Below are positions 41,562 through 50,960 of a stretch of DNA of 64,000 nt, in pieces (within the stretch, counting starts at the first letter, position 1; each line of letters starts with the position of its first letter). The position numbers and the translations under genes are program-made. Location of the stretch: NCBI GenBank assembly GCA_035934405.1, contig DASYXW010000044.1, positions 62,001 to 126,000 on the forward strand, read 5' to 3'. This DNA is from DASYXW01 sp035934405. GTDB lineage: Bacteria; Acidobacteriota; Terriglobia; UBA7540. Below the pieces are notes generated by a model. That model ran no database searches, was not told where the DNA came from, and worked only from the letters and a program-made list of their open reading frames with translations.

Positions 41562-42866
41562 CTACGGCGTCAGCCGGTTCAACATGCGCGGGAAAGGAAT
41601 GGTTTCGCGCACATGTTCCAGACCGCAGATCCAAGCCACCACCCGCTCGATGCCCATGCCGAAGCCGGCGTGCGGGACGCTGCCGTAGCGGCGCAGGTCG
41701 AGGTACCACTCGAAAGCCGAGCGCGGCAGCTGGTTCTCGTCGATTCGCTTGACAAGCTGGTCGTAATCCGCCAACCGCTCGCCGCCGCCGATAATCTCGC
41801 CGTAGCCTTCGGGCGCGAGCATGTCCACGCAAAGCGCCACTTCAGGATGCGCCGGATCGGGCGCCATATAAAACGCTTTCACGGCGCTCGGGTAGCGCGT
41901 GACCAGCACCGGCCGGTCGAACAGCTCGGAGAGAATGGTCTCGTCGGTGCCGCCGAAGTCGCCGCCCCACTGAATCTCGCTGCCCTTGCCTTGAAGTATC
42001 TTCACCGCTTCGTCGTAACTAAGCCGCGCAAACGGCAGCTTGCAGGATTCAAGCTTGGTCACGTCGCGCTCGAGCGCCTTCAACTCCGCCCGGCGGTTCG
42101 CGAGCACGCGCTCGACAACGAAAGCCACCAGTTGCTCGGCGAGCGCGCAGGCGTCGTCAAGGCGCGCGAAGGCGACCTCGGGTTCCACCATCCAGAACTC
42201 GGTCAGGTGGCGGCGCGTCTTCGATTTTTCGGCGCGGAACGTGGGGCCGAAGCAGTAGGTTTTGCCTACGGCCATGGCTGCGGCTTCGTTGTAGAGCTGG
42301 CCGGACTGCGTGAGGTATGCCTTTTCGTCGAAGTAGCCCACTTCAAAGAGCGTCGTGGTGCCTTCACAGGCGGCCGGTGTGAAAATCGGAGTATCCACCA
42401 GCGTGAAGCCGCTCTGGTCGAAGAAGTCACGCGTGGCTTTGATGATCTCGTGCCGGACGCCAAGGATGGCGCGCTGGCGCGCCGAGCGCAGCCACAAGTG
42501 CCGGTGGTCCATCAGGAATTCGACCCCGTGCTCTTTGGGAGTGATGGGGTAGGGGTGATCCGCGGCCACAACCTGAACGATTTCGAGATTCGAGATGTCG
42601 AGCTCGAAACCTCCAGGCGCGCGTTGGTCGGCGCGGACGTTGCCGGTGACGCGCAGCGAGGACTCCTGCGTCAGGCTCCGGGCGCGCTCAAAGACCTCGG
42701 GCGCCACGGCCGCCTTCACCACGACTCCTTGAATCGTCCCGGTGCCGTCGCGGACCAGGGGAAACACGATCTTGCCGCTCGAGCGCAGGTTATAGAGCCA
42801 GCCCTGGATGGTGACCTCCTGGCCGGCGTGTTCGGCGACGTGGCGGATTTCTACGGTGGGCGGCAA
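41562..42866 (-). CDS. asnS: Asparaginyl-tRNA synthetase
   Basis: 434 residues, class II synthetase charging tRNA-Asn. An OB-fold anticodon domain (VTIQGWLYNLRSSGKIVFPL) is followed by class II motif 1, motif 2 (TFRAEKSKTRRHLTEFWMVE) and motif 3 (GFGMGIERVVAWICGLEHVR). The RETIPFPR ending favours AsnRS over AspRS. Third gene of a tightly spaced minus-strand run (ggt, TIM-barrel gene, asnS) with a 3-base gap upstream. Confidence 0.93.
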   Translation of the reverse strand: MPPTVEIRHVAEHAGQEVTIQGWLYNLRSSGKIVFPLVRDGTGTIQGVVVKAAVAPEVFERARSLTQESSLRVTGNVRADQRAPGGFELDISNLEIVQVVAADHPYPITPKEHGVEFLMDHRHLWLRSARQRAILGVRHEIIKATRDFFDQSGFTLVDTPIFTPAACEGTTTLFEVGYFDEKAYLTQSGQLYNEAAAMAVGKTYCFGPTFRAEKSKTRRHLTEFWMVEPEVAFARLDDACALAEQLVAFVVERVLANRRAELKALERDVTKLESCKLPFARLSYDEAVKILQGKGSEIQWGGDFGGTDETILSELFDRPVLVTRYPSAVKAFYMAPDPAHPEVALCVDMLAPEGYGEIIGGGERLADYDQLVKRIDENQLPRSAFEWYLDLRRYGSVPHAGFGMGIERVVAWICGLEHVRETIPFPRMLNRLTP

Positions 42867-42869
42867 AGC

Positions 42870-43709
42870 TCAGTCCTTTCTCAATCGCTCAATCCTTTCG
42901 ATAGTTTCGCGCAGGCGCTGGAGGGTGTTCATCTCGTCGGCCTCAGCGCGTAGTTCGAAAAGGACCGGAAAGCTGATGTCTTCGCCGAGCGCCGTTTCAA
43001 AATCGCCGAGCGTCTGCGCCCAGTCAATGCCGCCCTCGAACGGCAGCAGGTGCTCGTCCTTCTCGCCGTGATTGTCGTGGACGTGCGTGGAAGCGACGCG
43101 ATGCTTGAGGATCTCGAAAGCGGGCTGCACGCCGGGAGACAGGTGGGCGTGGCCTGTGTCAAAGCAGATTTTCACGCCTTCGAGGCGCGTGTAATCGAGA
43201 AACTCGATGAGCCGCTCCGGCGTGCTCAACTCGTTGGGCGTATTTTCGAGAAGGATCCGCACTCCCCGCTCCGTCGAGAAGATCCTTAGGTGCTCGATGG
43301 AGGTGAACGCGGCGTCGAACTTGCGCAGGTCATACTCCTCGCCCTCAAGGCCCAGGTGCAAGATGAGGTATCGAAAAGGAAGCCGTTCCGCGATCTCGAC
43401 TGCGCGCTTGATCTCATCCATCGAATCGATCCGGAGCCGGCGTTCGAGATGGGCCACGGAGATCGCCAGGCCCCCCGCCCGTTGCCCTTCCGGATCGGCG
43501 AAAAGCGGGGCGTGGACCGAGTGCAGCGCGACCGAGTGGTCGGTGAACCACTGGGCCACATCGCGCACATGGTTTGAATCGTGATAGTCCAGATGCTCGC
43601 GGGCGGCAAACAGCTCGATGTGGTGGAACCCGGCGGCGAGGATCTGATCGAGGACGTGGGAGCTGAGACGCCGGCTGCGAAAGAGGTGGGTGGAGAGACC
43701 GTACTCCAT
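42870..43709 (-). CDS. Sugar phosphate isomerase/epimerase (AP-endonuclease-2 type TIM barrel)
   Basis: 279 residues. The family patterns VLDQILAAGFHHIELFAARE, RILLENTPNELSTPERLIEF, ICFDTGHAHLSPG and STHVHDNHGEKDEHLLPFEG supply the metal-binding Glu, Asp and His residues of a xylose-isomerase-like barrel. Substrate unknown. Its ATG overlaps the ggt stop by one base (TAATG), and asnS follows at once, so the three genes are probably one transcript. Confidence 0.85.
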   Translation of the reverse strand: MEYGLSTHLFRSRRLSSHVLDQILAAGFHHIELFAAREHLDYHDSNHVRDVAQWFTDHSVALHSVHAPLFADPEGQRAGGLAISVAHLERRLRIDSMDEIKRAVEIAERLPFRYLILHLGLEGEEYDLRKFDAAFTSIEHLRIFSTERGVRILLENTPNELSTPERLIEFLDYTRLEGVKICFDTGHAHLSPGVQPAFEILKHRVASTHVHDNHGEKDEHLLPFEGGIDWAQTLGDFETALGEDISFPVLFELRAEADEMNTLQRLRETIERIERLRKD

Positions 43710-45406
43710 TAATAGCCGACCGCCTTTCCATCGGCGCGCGGGTCGGCGGCCGCGAAACGCCAGCCGGTCTTCGGATCCACCTCGATGGCCTCGCAGTCCC
43801 CGATGCCTCCCACCGTCTGCAGCTTGTATCCGGCCTGGCGGAGCTTATCTTCCGTATCAGCGGAGAATCCCCACTTCTCGAGGAAGACCCGATCGGGCAT
43901 CCACTGGTTGTGGAAGCGCGGCGCCGTGACGGCCTCGCGGACGTCCATGTGAAACACCAGCGCGTTGAGCAGCACCTCGAGCACGGTATTGATGATAGTT
44001 CCTCCACCGGGCGAGCCAAGCACGAGACGCAGTTGTTCACTATGGTCTGCGCGATCCTGGAGCACAATCGTTGGCGTCATGGATGAGAGCGGGCGCTTGC
44101 GCGGCACGATGGAGTTGGCTTCACCCTGAATCAGGCCGAACATGTTGGGGGAGCCGGGCTTGGAGGCAAAATCATCCATCTCGTCGTTGAGCAGAAATCC
44201 CGCGCCCTCCACCGTGACCCCGGATCCGTAGCCGTCGTTCAGCGTATAGGTGTTGGACACGGCGTTGCCGTCCGCATCCACCACGGAGTAATGCGTGGTC
44301 GAGCCCGATTCGTAGGCCGCCGGCTGGCCGGCCCCGACCGGCGCATCGGGCGCAGCGGTGAGGATCTCCTGCCGCAACTTAGCTGCATACTGCGGGCTCG
44401 TCAGGCCGGCGACGGGGACGGAAACAAAGTCGGTGTCGCCCAGGAAAACGGAGCGATCGGCATAGGCGCGGCGCTGCGCCTCGATGATCAGGTGCATCGA
44501 GTCGTAGGAGTCCGGCTGGCCGAGATCGAGCGGCTCCAACATGTTCAACATTTCGATCAGGGCGATGCCGCCGGAGCTCGGCGGGGGAGAGGTGACAATC
44601 TCATAGCCTCGGAAGTGACCCACCAGTGGTTTTCGGAGCTTGGCCTGATAACCCGCGAGATCGGCCGCGGAAATGATCCCGTGGTATTTCTCCATCGTGG
44701 CCACGATCCGGGCGGCCACCGGTCCACGATAGAACCCGTCCGGTCCGCGCGCCGCGATGCCCTTGAGCGTCGCGGCTAGCTCCGGCTGCTTGAAGACATC
44801 GCTCGGCTCGTAGAACTTTCCGTCGCGCAGGAAGATTCGCCGCGATTCGTCGAACATCGAGAGTCTCTCAGACGCACCCCGCAGCGACTCACTCAAGGCG
44901 TAGCTCACCGGAAAGCCTTCTTCGGCGAGCCGGATGGCGGGCTCGAGGACGCGCCGGAGGCCCAGCTTGCCGTATTTCTGCTCCGCCAAGGCGAGGCCGG
45001 CAACCGTGCCCGGCACTCCCGCCGACAGCGCGCCCACGATGCTGGCGTCTGGAATCAGATTGCCGTGGGCGTCGAGGTACATGTCATGCGTGGCCGCGGC
45101 CGGCGCTTCCTCGCGGTAGTCCACGAAGGTGGAGTCGCCCGAAGCCATGCGAATCAGCATGAAGCCGCCGCCGCCCAGGTTGCCGGCGAACGGGTGGGTG
45201 ACAGCGAGCGCAAAGCCCACGGCCACGGCAGCGTCCACGGCGTTGCCACCGGCGCGAAGAATCTCGACACCAGCCTCGGAGGCATGGCCTTCGCTCGACG
45301 CCACCACGCCGTGCTTTGCCGCCACCGGCTCGAGCGCGAGCAACGGAACCGCCAGCAGGAGGGCGACGGCGGACGGAAGGACCCTCTTCAAGCCTGGAAA
45401 GCGCAT
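43709..45406 (-). CDS. ggt: Gamma-glutamyltransferase
   Basis: 565 residues. A signal peptide (VALLLAVPLLALEPVA) leads to a periplasmic enzyme that cleaves the gamma-glutamyl bond of glutathione and related peptides. Self-processing occurs at the conserved Thr in SGSTTHYSVVDADGNAVSNT. Further signatures are SEAGVEILRAGGNAVDAAVA, NLGGGGFML, and the substrate-binding GSPGGGTIINTV. Full length. First of the ggt/TIM-barrel/asnS run. Confidence 0.93.
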   Translation of the reverse strand: MRFPGLKRVLPSAVALLLAVPLLALEPVAAKHGVVASSEGHASEAGVEILRAGGNAVDAAVAVGFALAVTHPFAGNLGGGGFMLIRMASGDSTFVDYREEAPAAATHDMYLDAHGNLIPDASIVGALSAGVPGTVAGLALAEQKYGKLGLRRVLEPAIRLAEEGFPVSYALSESLRGASERLSMFDESRRIFLRDGKFYEPSDVFKQPELAATLKGIAARGPDGFYRGPVAARIVATMEKYHGIISAADLAGYQAKLRKPLVGHFRGYEIVTSPPPSSGGIALIEMLNMLEPLDLGQPDSYDSMHLIIEAQRRAYADRSVFLGDTDFVSVPVAGLTSPQYAAKLRQEILTAAPDAPVGAGQPAAYESGSTTHYSVVDADGNAVSNTYTLNDGYGSGVTVEGAGFLLNDEMDDFASKPGSPNMFGLIQGEANSIVPRKRPLSSMTPTIVLQDRADHSEQLRLVLGSPGGGTIINTVLEVLLNALVFHMDVREAVTAPRFHNQWMPDRVFLEKWGFSADTEDKLRQAGYKLQTVGGIGDCEAIEVDPKTGWRFAAADPRADGKAVGY

Positions 45407-45442
45407 GGTGCCTCGGTAGTTTTGCGGCCGGAGGCGAAGGCA

Positions 45443-45503
45443 GAGATTCTTCGCTGAGTTTACCCTGAGCGAAACTGAAACAGATCCTTCGCTCAGGATG
45501 ACA
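45443..45503. repeat. GAGATTCTTCGCT / CTGAGCGAA repeat
   Basis: AGATTCTTCGCTGAGTTTAC, then CCTGAGCGAAACTGAAACAG and ATCCTTCGCTCAGGATGAC. A related copy (CATTCTGAGCGCAGCGAAGA) is at 59190-59226. This repeat type is common between genes. Confidence 0.6.
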
Positions 45504-45565
45504 GCGGAAGGCTCAGAATAACGGCCTTCCGGACGATCGCGGACCGTGGTGCTCTGCGGAACGTC

Positions 45566-48500
45566 TTACTGGCCGGTTGGCTTCTGAGCCGGCAGATCCG
45601 TCGAGGCTCCCCAAGCCGTGCTCGTTGTCTTGCCGTTGCTGCTTTGCAAAATGTACCACGTACCGTTCGAGGGTCGCCACACCGCGTAATCTGTTTTCTC
45701 GTCGCCGTCGTAATCCTTCGGCACCGGAACATCGCCCTTCGCCCCCCACGGCGTGGAGATGGAAGTCGTTGGGGCGCTCGATGGGATCACGTAGAAGGTT
45801 CCATTCGAGGGCCGCCACACGGCGTAATCGGTCTTGCCATCACCGTCATAGTCCCCGGGCACGGGGAGATCCGTGCTCACGCCCCACTGCTTGGACATGG
45901 AAGTCGTCGGTGCGCTCGAAGGAATCACGTAGAAGGTTCCATTCGAGGGCCGCCACACGGCGTAATCGGTCTTGCCATCGCCGTCATAGTCGCCGGGCAC
46001 GGGGATGTCTCCTTTCGCTCCCCATTGCTTCGAAATGGTGACGTTGGGAGTGCTGCTGGGGATGACGTACCAAGTTCCGTTCGACGGCCGCCAGACCGCG
46101 AAGTCGGTGATGCCGTCGCCATCGTAGTCGCCGGGCACAGGGATGTCTCCGTTCGCGCCCCATGCCTGAGTGATGGGCGACGAAGGGTTGCTCGACGGAA
46201 TCACTGACCAGGTGCCGGTGGCAGGCAGCCAGACAGCGTAGTCTGTTTTGCCATCCCCATCGAAGTCCCCGGGCACAAGAATGTCGCCGCTCTGACCCTG
46301 CACCTGCTTGATGGAAGTAGTGGGGTTCGAGCTGGGAATAACGTACCAAGTGGTGTTGGACGGCCGCCAAATGGCAATATCGGCCTTGCGGTCGCCGTCG
46401 AAGTTGGCGGTGTGTTTATCACGCCGCTCGGGCGCCGTGAGTCGCGTGGCCGGGGTGTCGCCGGAGGCACCCCAAGCGGTGCTGATGTTCGGACCGCCTC
46501 CGCTCAAGATGACGTACCATGTCCCGTTCGAGGGACGCCACACCGCGAAGTCGTTCTTGTGATCGCCATCGTAGTCGCCTGGGACCGGAATGTCGCCCGG
46601 CGCGCCCCACGCCTGGGTGATGTTGGCGCCGCCACCGCTGGGAATAATGTTCCATGTCCCGGTCGACGGCCGCCAGAACGCGAAGTCCGTCTTACCGTCG
46701 CCGTCATAGTCGCCCTGAACGGGAATATCACCCGCTTGGCCCCACTGTTGGACGATGTTCGGTCCCCCGCTGCTTGGAATGACATACCACGTGCCGTTGC
46801 TCGGCCGCCAAACCGCCACGTCCGCCTTGCCGTCGCCGTCGTAATCGCCCACAACCGGCACATCGCTGGCGACGCCCCAAGCCGTGGTGGTAGTGGTGAG
46901 GTTGGAATTGAGGATGATCCATTGGCCGGTGGAAGGCCGCCACACGGCGAAGTTCGTCTTGCCGCTGCCGTCATAGTCAGCCGGAACAGGCACGTCACCC
47001 GTCTGGCCCCACTGCTGGGTCAGAGTTTGTCGCGAGACGCTGAGCGTGATGAAGAATGTGGCGATCGAGGGCCGCCAGACTCCGTAGTCGTCGATGCCGT
47101 CGCCGTTGTAATCGCCGGCCACAGGGATATCACCCAACTGGCCTTGCACCGTAGTGATCGTCGACCCGTTTGAGGTCTTGACGTACCAGGTGGCGGTGTC
47201 GGGTCGCCACACGGCCAGGTTTGCCTCACCGCTGCCGTCAAAGTCTGTGATGCCGGTAAGGTCCGAGAACGCGATCGTGATGGCGGCGCCGATTCTGGCG
47301 ACAAAGGCGTCCGGGTCGGTACCATTGAGTTGCGCTTGGAACGGACGGAAGGTCGGGAAGTCTGTCGAAGCCGTGGAGCCGGTCACGTAAGCGTTGCCCT
47401 GAGTGTCGACAGCGATCGCGGAACCATCGTCGGCGCCGCTCCCGCCGAGGTAGGTGGAGAAGGTCAGCGCCGACCCGGCAGCGTTCACCTCGGTCACAAA
47501 AGCATCCGTAAATCCGCCGTAGGTGGGCTGCACAGCGTTAGCGGTGGGAAAGTCGTCGCTCGACGACGTCGTCCCGGTGGTGCTGCCGATGACGTATGCG
47601 TTGCCCGAGGGGTCCACGGCGATGCCGAAGCCGTTATCCTCGCCGGTGCCGCCCAGATAGGTGGAGTAAACGAGAGACGAGCCAGTGGAGTTCAGTTTGC
47701 TTACGAAGACGTCGTCCATCCCCGCGAGGGTGGGCTGTATCGGATTCAGCGTTGGAAAGTTTAGGGAACCGGTCGTGCCCGTGACGTAGGTGTTGCCCGA
47801 GGAGTCCACCGCGATGCCGGTCACCTGGTCAAAGCCGGTGCCGCCGAGGAAGGTGGAGTAGATCAGTGACGACATGCCGGATAGACCGGGATTGAACTTG
47901 CTGATGAAGCCATCGTCCGAGCCGCCCCCGAACGCTGTTTGAAAGGCGCCGGCGGTGGTTGGGAAAGGTATTGTGGAGCTGCTGGAGGATTCCGCGTCGC
48001 CGCCCAAGTAGGCGTTGCCGGAGCTATCTACTGCAATGCTGTTGGCGGTGTCAAAAACGCTGCCGCCGAGGTAGGTGGAATAGAGCAAGGCGGTACCGGC
48101 GGCGTTCAGTTTGCTGAAGAAGACGTTGTTGCTGAAGGCGCCGGCGTTGTTCACGGTCTGGAAAGCCGTCGACATGGTTATGGGGAAATCGATGGAGCAG
48201 GTACCGCCAGCGACGTAAGCTTCGCCTGCCGCGTCAACCGCGATGGCGTTTCCGGAGTCGGGCAAAGCTCCGCCGAGGTAAGTGGAATACACCAGCGCCG
48301 AGCCGGCGGAGTTCAGCTTAACGACAAAGGCATCGGCACAGGCACCCATTGTACCGCCGCAGGCCGGCTGGAAAAAGCCGATGGTGCCTGGGAAATCAGT
48401 TGAGGTAGTGCTGCCGGTCACGTAAACGTTGTCTGCGCTGTCCACGGCGACGGCACTGGCGGCGTCAGTTTGGCTCCCGCCCAGGTACGTCGAGTACACC

Positions 48501-49609
48501 AGAGTAGTGCCGTCCGGGTTGAGTTTGCTCACAAAGGCATCCGTGCCACCGTCATTGTTCGGCTGGAAGGGCGTGAAGGTGGGAAAATTGATCGAAGTGG
48601 TTTGCCCAACCACGTAAGCGCTGCCGCTTGAATCCACAGCGATGCCGGATCCCTGGTCCGCCATGGTACCGCCGAGATATGAAGAGTAGGACAGCACCGG
48701 GTCGATCACGAGCGGTCTTGTGTGGTCGTATGCGCTGACCTCGAATGACACCCGGTTCCGGCCGGCCAGTTTGTAATGGCCGTTCACCGTGGTTCGGAAC
48801 TCGGTGTTCGGGGTCCGCGAAGGTTGATACACAACCGGCTTGTGAAATCGGACACTGCCGCCGTCGATTTCGACCACGAGGTCGCCAGTGCGGTCAGTTC
48901 GTAGCGCCGCCATCTTGGCGGCTCCATGCCGGCTGGAAGCCGGCGCTACTGCAAGCGTGATCGCCTTGGGATCGGCGCCAGGAGCAACCACGAAGTCATA
49001 CTCCAGTTGGCCCTGGTTGCCGTAGTAGACCAGGTCCACGCCCGGGTAGATCCCTTCATACCTCACCCTGGCGTAATTGGCAATGTTGGTCCGCCACTTC
49101 TTGGGGTCGTTCCCAACGAAATAGTTACTCTTGCCCGGTAACTCACCGGCCCCCTCGATGTTCGCTCGGCGGTTCGCGCCGACGAGGGCCATTTGCAGGG
49201 CGGCCCGGGCTCGGGATTCGGGGCTCGGAATTCGGGAAGGAAGAATCCCTTTTCCTTCTCTCTTCTGACTCCTGCCTCCTGACTTCTGCAGTTCCAACAC
49301 CGCTTCATCGCCGGTCAAGAACAGCGCGTAGCCCTTGCCTCGCGAGAGAAACTTCACCGGGGAGGCCGTCTGGCCCTGATTGGGCTCGAAACTCATGGGT
49401 AGCTTGCCGTAGTCCGTCGCCGCAGCGCCCGTGCGGGCTGTTCGGCTCGCTTGCTTGGCTGTCTCCCCCGAGGCGAAAGAGCCGAAAGAAGATAATTGAA
49501 AGTGGCCGATTGTATTCCGGCTGGCGACCACGAGGAGCGCGGCGGCCGCCGCCAATATCGGGATCAATTTATTAAGCCTGCCTGGCGATGATAGTCCCTG
49601 CACTTGCAT
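45566..49609 (-). CDS. Giant secreted protein with SBBP propeller repeats and twelve VCBS/FG-GAP-like repeats
   Basis: 1347 residues. After a hydrophobic anchor (NKLIPILAAAAALLVVA) comes a conserved domain (about 70-330; ELPGKSNYFVGNDPKKWRTN, YPGVDLVYYGNQGQLEYDFV). SBBP repeats follow (about 340-830, units such as DSSGNAYVTGTTGSLNFPTL). Then come twelve repeats of about 46-49 residues with the calcium-like motif GDYDGDGKTDYAVWRPS. Probably a surface or secreted adhesin or matrix protein. The start at ATG 49609 lies behind GGGAGG. Two repeat elements (48901-48949 and 49206-49295) are embedded in frame in the N-terminal domain. Confidence 0.8.
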   Translation of the reverse strand: MQVQGLSSPGRLNKLIPILAAAAALLVVASRNTIGHFQLSSFGSFASGETAKQASRTARTGAAATDYGKLPMSFEPNQGQTASPVKFLSRGKGYALFLTGDEAVLELQKSGGRSQKREGKGILPSRIPSPESRARAALQMALVGANRRANIEGAGELPGKSNYFVGNDPKKWRTNIANYARVRYEGIYPGVDLVYYGNQGQLEYDFVVAPGADPKAITLAVAPASSRHGAAKMAALRTDRTGDLVVEIDGGSVRFHKPVVYQPSRTPNTEFRTTVNGHYKLAGRNRVSFEVSAYDHTRPLVIDPVLSYSSYLGGTMADQGSGIAVDSSGSAYVVGQTTSINFPTFTPFQPNNDGGTDAFVSKLNPDGTTLVYSTYLGGSQTDAASAVAVDSADNVYVTGSTTSTDFPGTIGFFQPACGGTMGACADAFVVKLNSAGSALVYSTYLGGALPDSGNAIAVDAAGEAYVAGGTCSIDFPITMSTAFQTVNNAGAFSNNVFFSKLNAAGTALLYSTYLGGSVFDTANSIAVDSSGNAYLGGDAESSSSSTIPFPTTAGAFQTAFGGGSDDGFISKFNPGLSGMSSLIYSTFLGGTGFDQVTGIAVDSSGNTYVTGTTGSLNFPTLNPIQPTLAGMDDVFVSKLNSTGSSLVYSTYLGGTGEDNGFGIAVDPSGNAYVIGSTTGTTSSSDDFPTANAVQPTYGGFTDAFVTEVNAAGSALTFSTYLGGSGADDGSAIAVDTQGNAYVTGSTASTDFPTFRPFQAQLNGTDPDAFVARIGAAITIAFSDLTGITDFDGSGEANLAVWRPDTATWYVKTSNGSTITTVQGQLGDIPVAGDYNGDGIDDYGVWRPSIATFFITLSVSRQTLTQQWGQTGDVPVPADYDGSGKTNFAVWRPSTGQWIILNSNLTTTTTAWGVASDVPVVGDYDGDGKADVAVWRPSNGTWYVIPSSGGPNIVQQWGQAGDIPVQGDYDGDGKTDFAFWRPSTGTWNIIPSGGGANITQAWGAPGDIPVPGDYDGDHKNDFAVWRPSNGTWYVILSGGGPNISTAWGASGDTPATRLTAPERRDKHTANFDGDRKADIAIWRPSNTTWYVIPSSNPTTSIKQVQGQSGDILVPGDFDGDGKTDYAVWLPATGTWSVIPSSNPSSPITQAWGANGDIPVPGDYDGDGITDFAVWRPSNGTWYVIPSSTPNVTISKQWGAKGDIPVPGDYDGDGKTDYAVWRPSNGTFYVIPSSAPTTSMSKQWGVSTDLPVPGDYDGDGKTDYAVWRPSNGTFYVIPSSAPTTSISTPWGAKGDVPVPKDYDGDEKTDYAVWRPSNGTWYILQSSNGKTTSTAWGASTDLPAQKPTGQ
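45780..46060. repeat. Near-identical neighbouring VCBS repeat units
   Basis: The segment beginning GTAGAAGGTTCCATTCGAGG at 45791 recurs at 45929 (138-base period) with only a few differences over about 80 bases. The remaining repeats of the gene are more diverged, so this points to recent duplication or gene conversion. Confidence 0.7.
48901..48949. repeat. GTAGCGCC...GGCGCTAC palindromic repeat inside the SBBP gene
   Basis: Starts GTAGCGCCGCCATCTTGGCG and ends CCGGCGCTAC. It is the same element as in spacers near 15.6, 15.9 and 29.4 kb, but here it lies inside an open gene, in frame, and encodes about 17 residues (VAPASSRHGAAKMAALR on the minus strand). Confidence 0.75.
49206..49295. repeat. 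Word-like repeat inside the SBBP gene
   Basis: GGCTCGGGATTCGGGGCTCG, then GAATTCGGGA, and the TTCTGACTCCTGCCTCCTGA / CTTCTG words typical of spacers. They are read in frame as the Ser/Arg/Gly/Lys-rich stretch SGGRSQKREGKGILPSRIP. Confidence 0.7.
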
Positions 49610-49836
49610 TGCGTCCTCCCTGTAACCAAACCTTGTCACACCGTTTTGAGTCGGCGGGAAAACCCGACGGTCCCTCATCCAGTGCTTTAATCTTCTAGCA
49701 CGGTTCACGAAGAGAAAGCAATTATGTAACTATTCTGCTAACCACTGGCCTGTAATACAAGCCCTGGATTTGGATGGTTCGTTCGAGACGGGTTTGACTC
49801 ACGCCCTCGCGTCCCCTATGATGCGATGGAAGGCTC

Positions 49837-49913
<77 letters not shown>

Positions 49914-50250
49914 TCCCACACGAATCCGCAGCCTTGACTGGATCAATAGGAGTCGAGACCAGCGGCGCTGCCTCGGACGTCAGTTGATTGTTGACAGCAG
50001 AGCGCGGTGTCTCATAACATTCGTTATTCGGTTCAAGGCACCATGCCTGAGTAGTTGCTTCATCGGCGCGGTTTCAGTTCGACTGTTCGGCCGTCCTGTC
50101 CGCGATCAGTCTCGCCGCCTGTAACCTGTACGAGGAGAATGCCGCTCGAGCCAGGGCGCGAAGCGCCCCGGTGGCATCCGGCGCGAGCCTTCAGTCAGTT
50201 CTGCACGGCCTCGTCGCGGCGAAGTTCGGCCCGGCCTCAAAGGCGCCTCG
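49914..50250. other. Spacer between tRNA-Arg and the act cluster
   Basis: No gene supported on either strand. The region contains one candidate promoter (49991-50019) reading towards actA. Apart from that I see nothing distinctive in it. Confidence 0.6.
49991..50019 (+). promoter_or_regulatory. Candidate promoter of the act-cox cluster
   Basis: TTGACA at 49991-49996, then a 16-17-base spacer and CATAACA at 50013-50019. The -35 is perfect and the -10 weak. If it is used, the actA mRNA has a leader of about 220 bases. Confidence 0.4.
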
Positions 50251-50910
50251 ATGGCCCAGATTTTTCATCGCAGCACCAATACGATTGCCCGCGTGAGCAT
50301 TTACGGCGCCGTGTTCATCCTCGGCATCGTGGCCTACGTGGCCTGGGAAGTGAACCAGTCCTCTTACTTCACCACCGCCAAACTTCCCCTGGAACAACCG
50401 GTGCCTTTCAGCCACAAGCATCACGCGGCGGAACTCGGGATCGACTGCCGCTACTGCCACACGTCGGTTGAGACCTCGTCGTTTGCGGGCCTGCCGCCGA
50501 CGGCCACGTGCATGACCTGCCACTCGCAAATCTGGGTGAACAGCTCGATGCTCGAACCGGTGCGGGCCAGCTACCGGACGGATCAATCGCTCGCCTGGAC
50601 TCGGGTGAACGCGCTGCCGGATTTCGTCTACTTCAACCACAGCATTCACATTAACAAAGGCATCGGCTGCACCACTTGTCACGGACAGCTCGGCGAGATG
50701 CCGATCACCTGGCGCGACAACACGCTCTACATGCGCTGGTGCATTGATTGCCATAAGCATCCCGAGCGACAGATTCGGTTGCGCGCGGACGTGTTCAAGC
50801 CGATTTATCATCCGCCTTCGAACCAGCTTGCGCTCGGCAGAAGGCTGGTGAAAGAGTACGGAGTCAAGGGCGCGGCGGCCTTGATCAGTTGCGACACCTG
50901 TCACAGGTGA
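50251..50910 (+). CDS. actA: Alternative Complex III subunit A, pentaheme cytochrome c
   Basis: 219 residues. One N-terminal membrane anchor (VSIYGAVFILGIVAYVAW) and five c-type heme sites: CRYCH, CMTCH, CTTCH, CIDCH and CDTCH. This matches the pentaheme ActA of Alternative Complex III, a quinol:electron-acceptor oxidoreductase that replaces bc1. It moves electrons along the periplasmic side of the membrane. First gene of an act run that continues to 57845; actB follows 50 bases later, behind a word-like repeat. Confidence 0.93.
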   Translation: MAQIFHRSTNTIARVSIYGAVFILGIVAYVAWEVNQSSYFTTAKLPLEQPVPFSHKHHAAELGIDCRYCHTSVETSSFAGLPPTATCMTCHSQIWVNSSMLEPVRASYRTDQSLAWTRVNALPDFVYFNHSIHINKGIGCTTCHGQLGEMPITWRDNTLYMRWCIDCHKHPERQIRLRADVFKPIYHPPSNQLALGRRLVKEYGVKGAAALISCDTCHR

Positions 50911-50911
50911 G

Positions 50912-50960
50912 GGCAGGAGCCGGGATTCAGAAGTCAGGATTCTAGGGTTCAAGATAGAAG
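50912..50960. repeat. Word-like repeat between actA and actB
   Basis: CAGGAGCCGGGATTCAGAAG, then TCAGGATTCTAGGGTTCAAG, ending at the actB start and taking the place of a normal ribosome binding site. Confidence 0.55.

Noticed and set aside
41541..42953. Plus-strand open frame (470 codons) opposite asnS
   Set aside because: AsnRS motifs 1-3 on the minus strand are decisive. The plus frame is a high-GC shadow.
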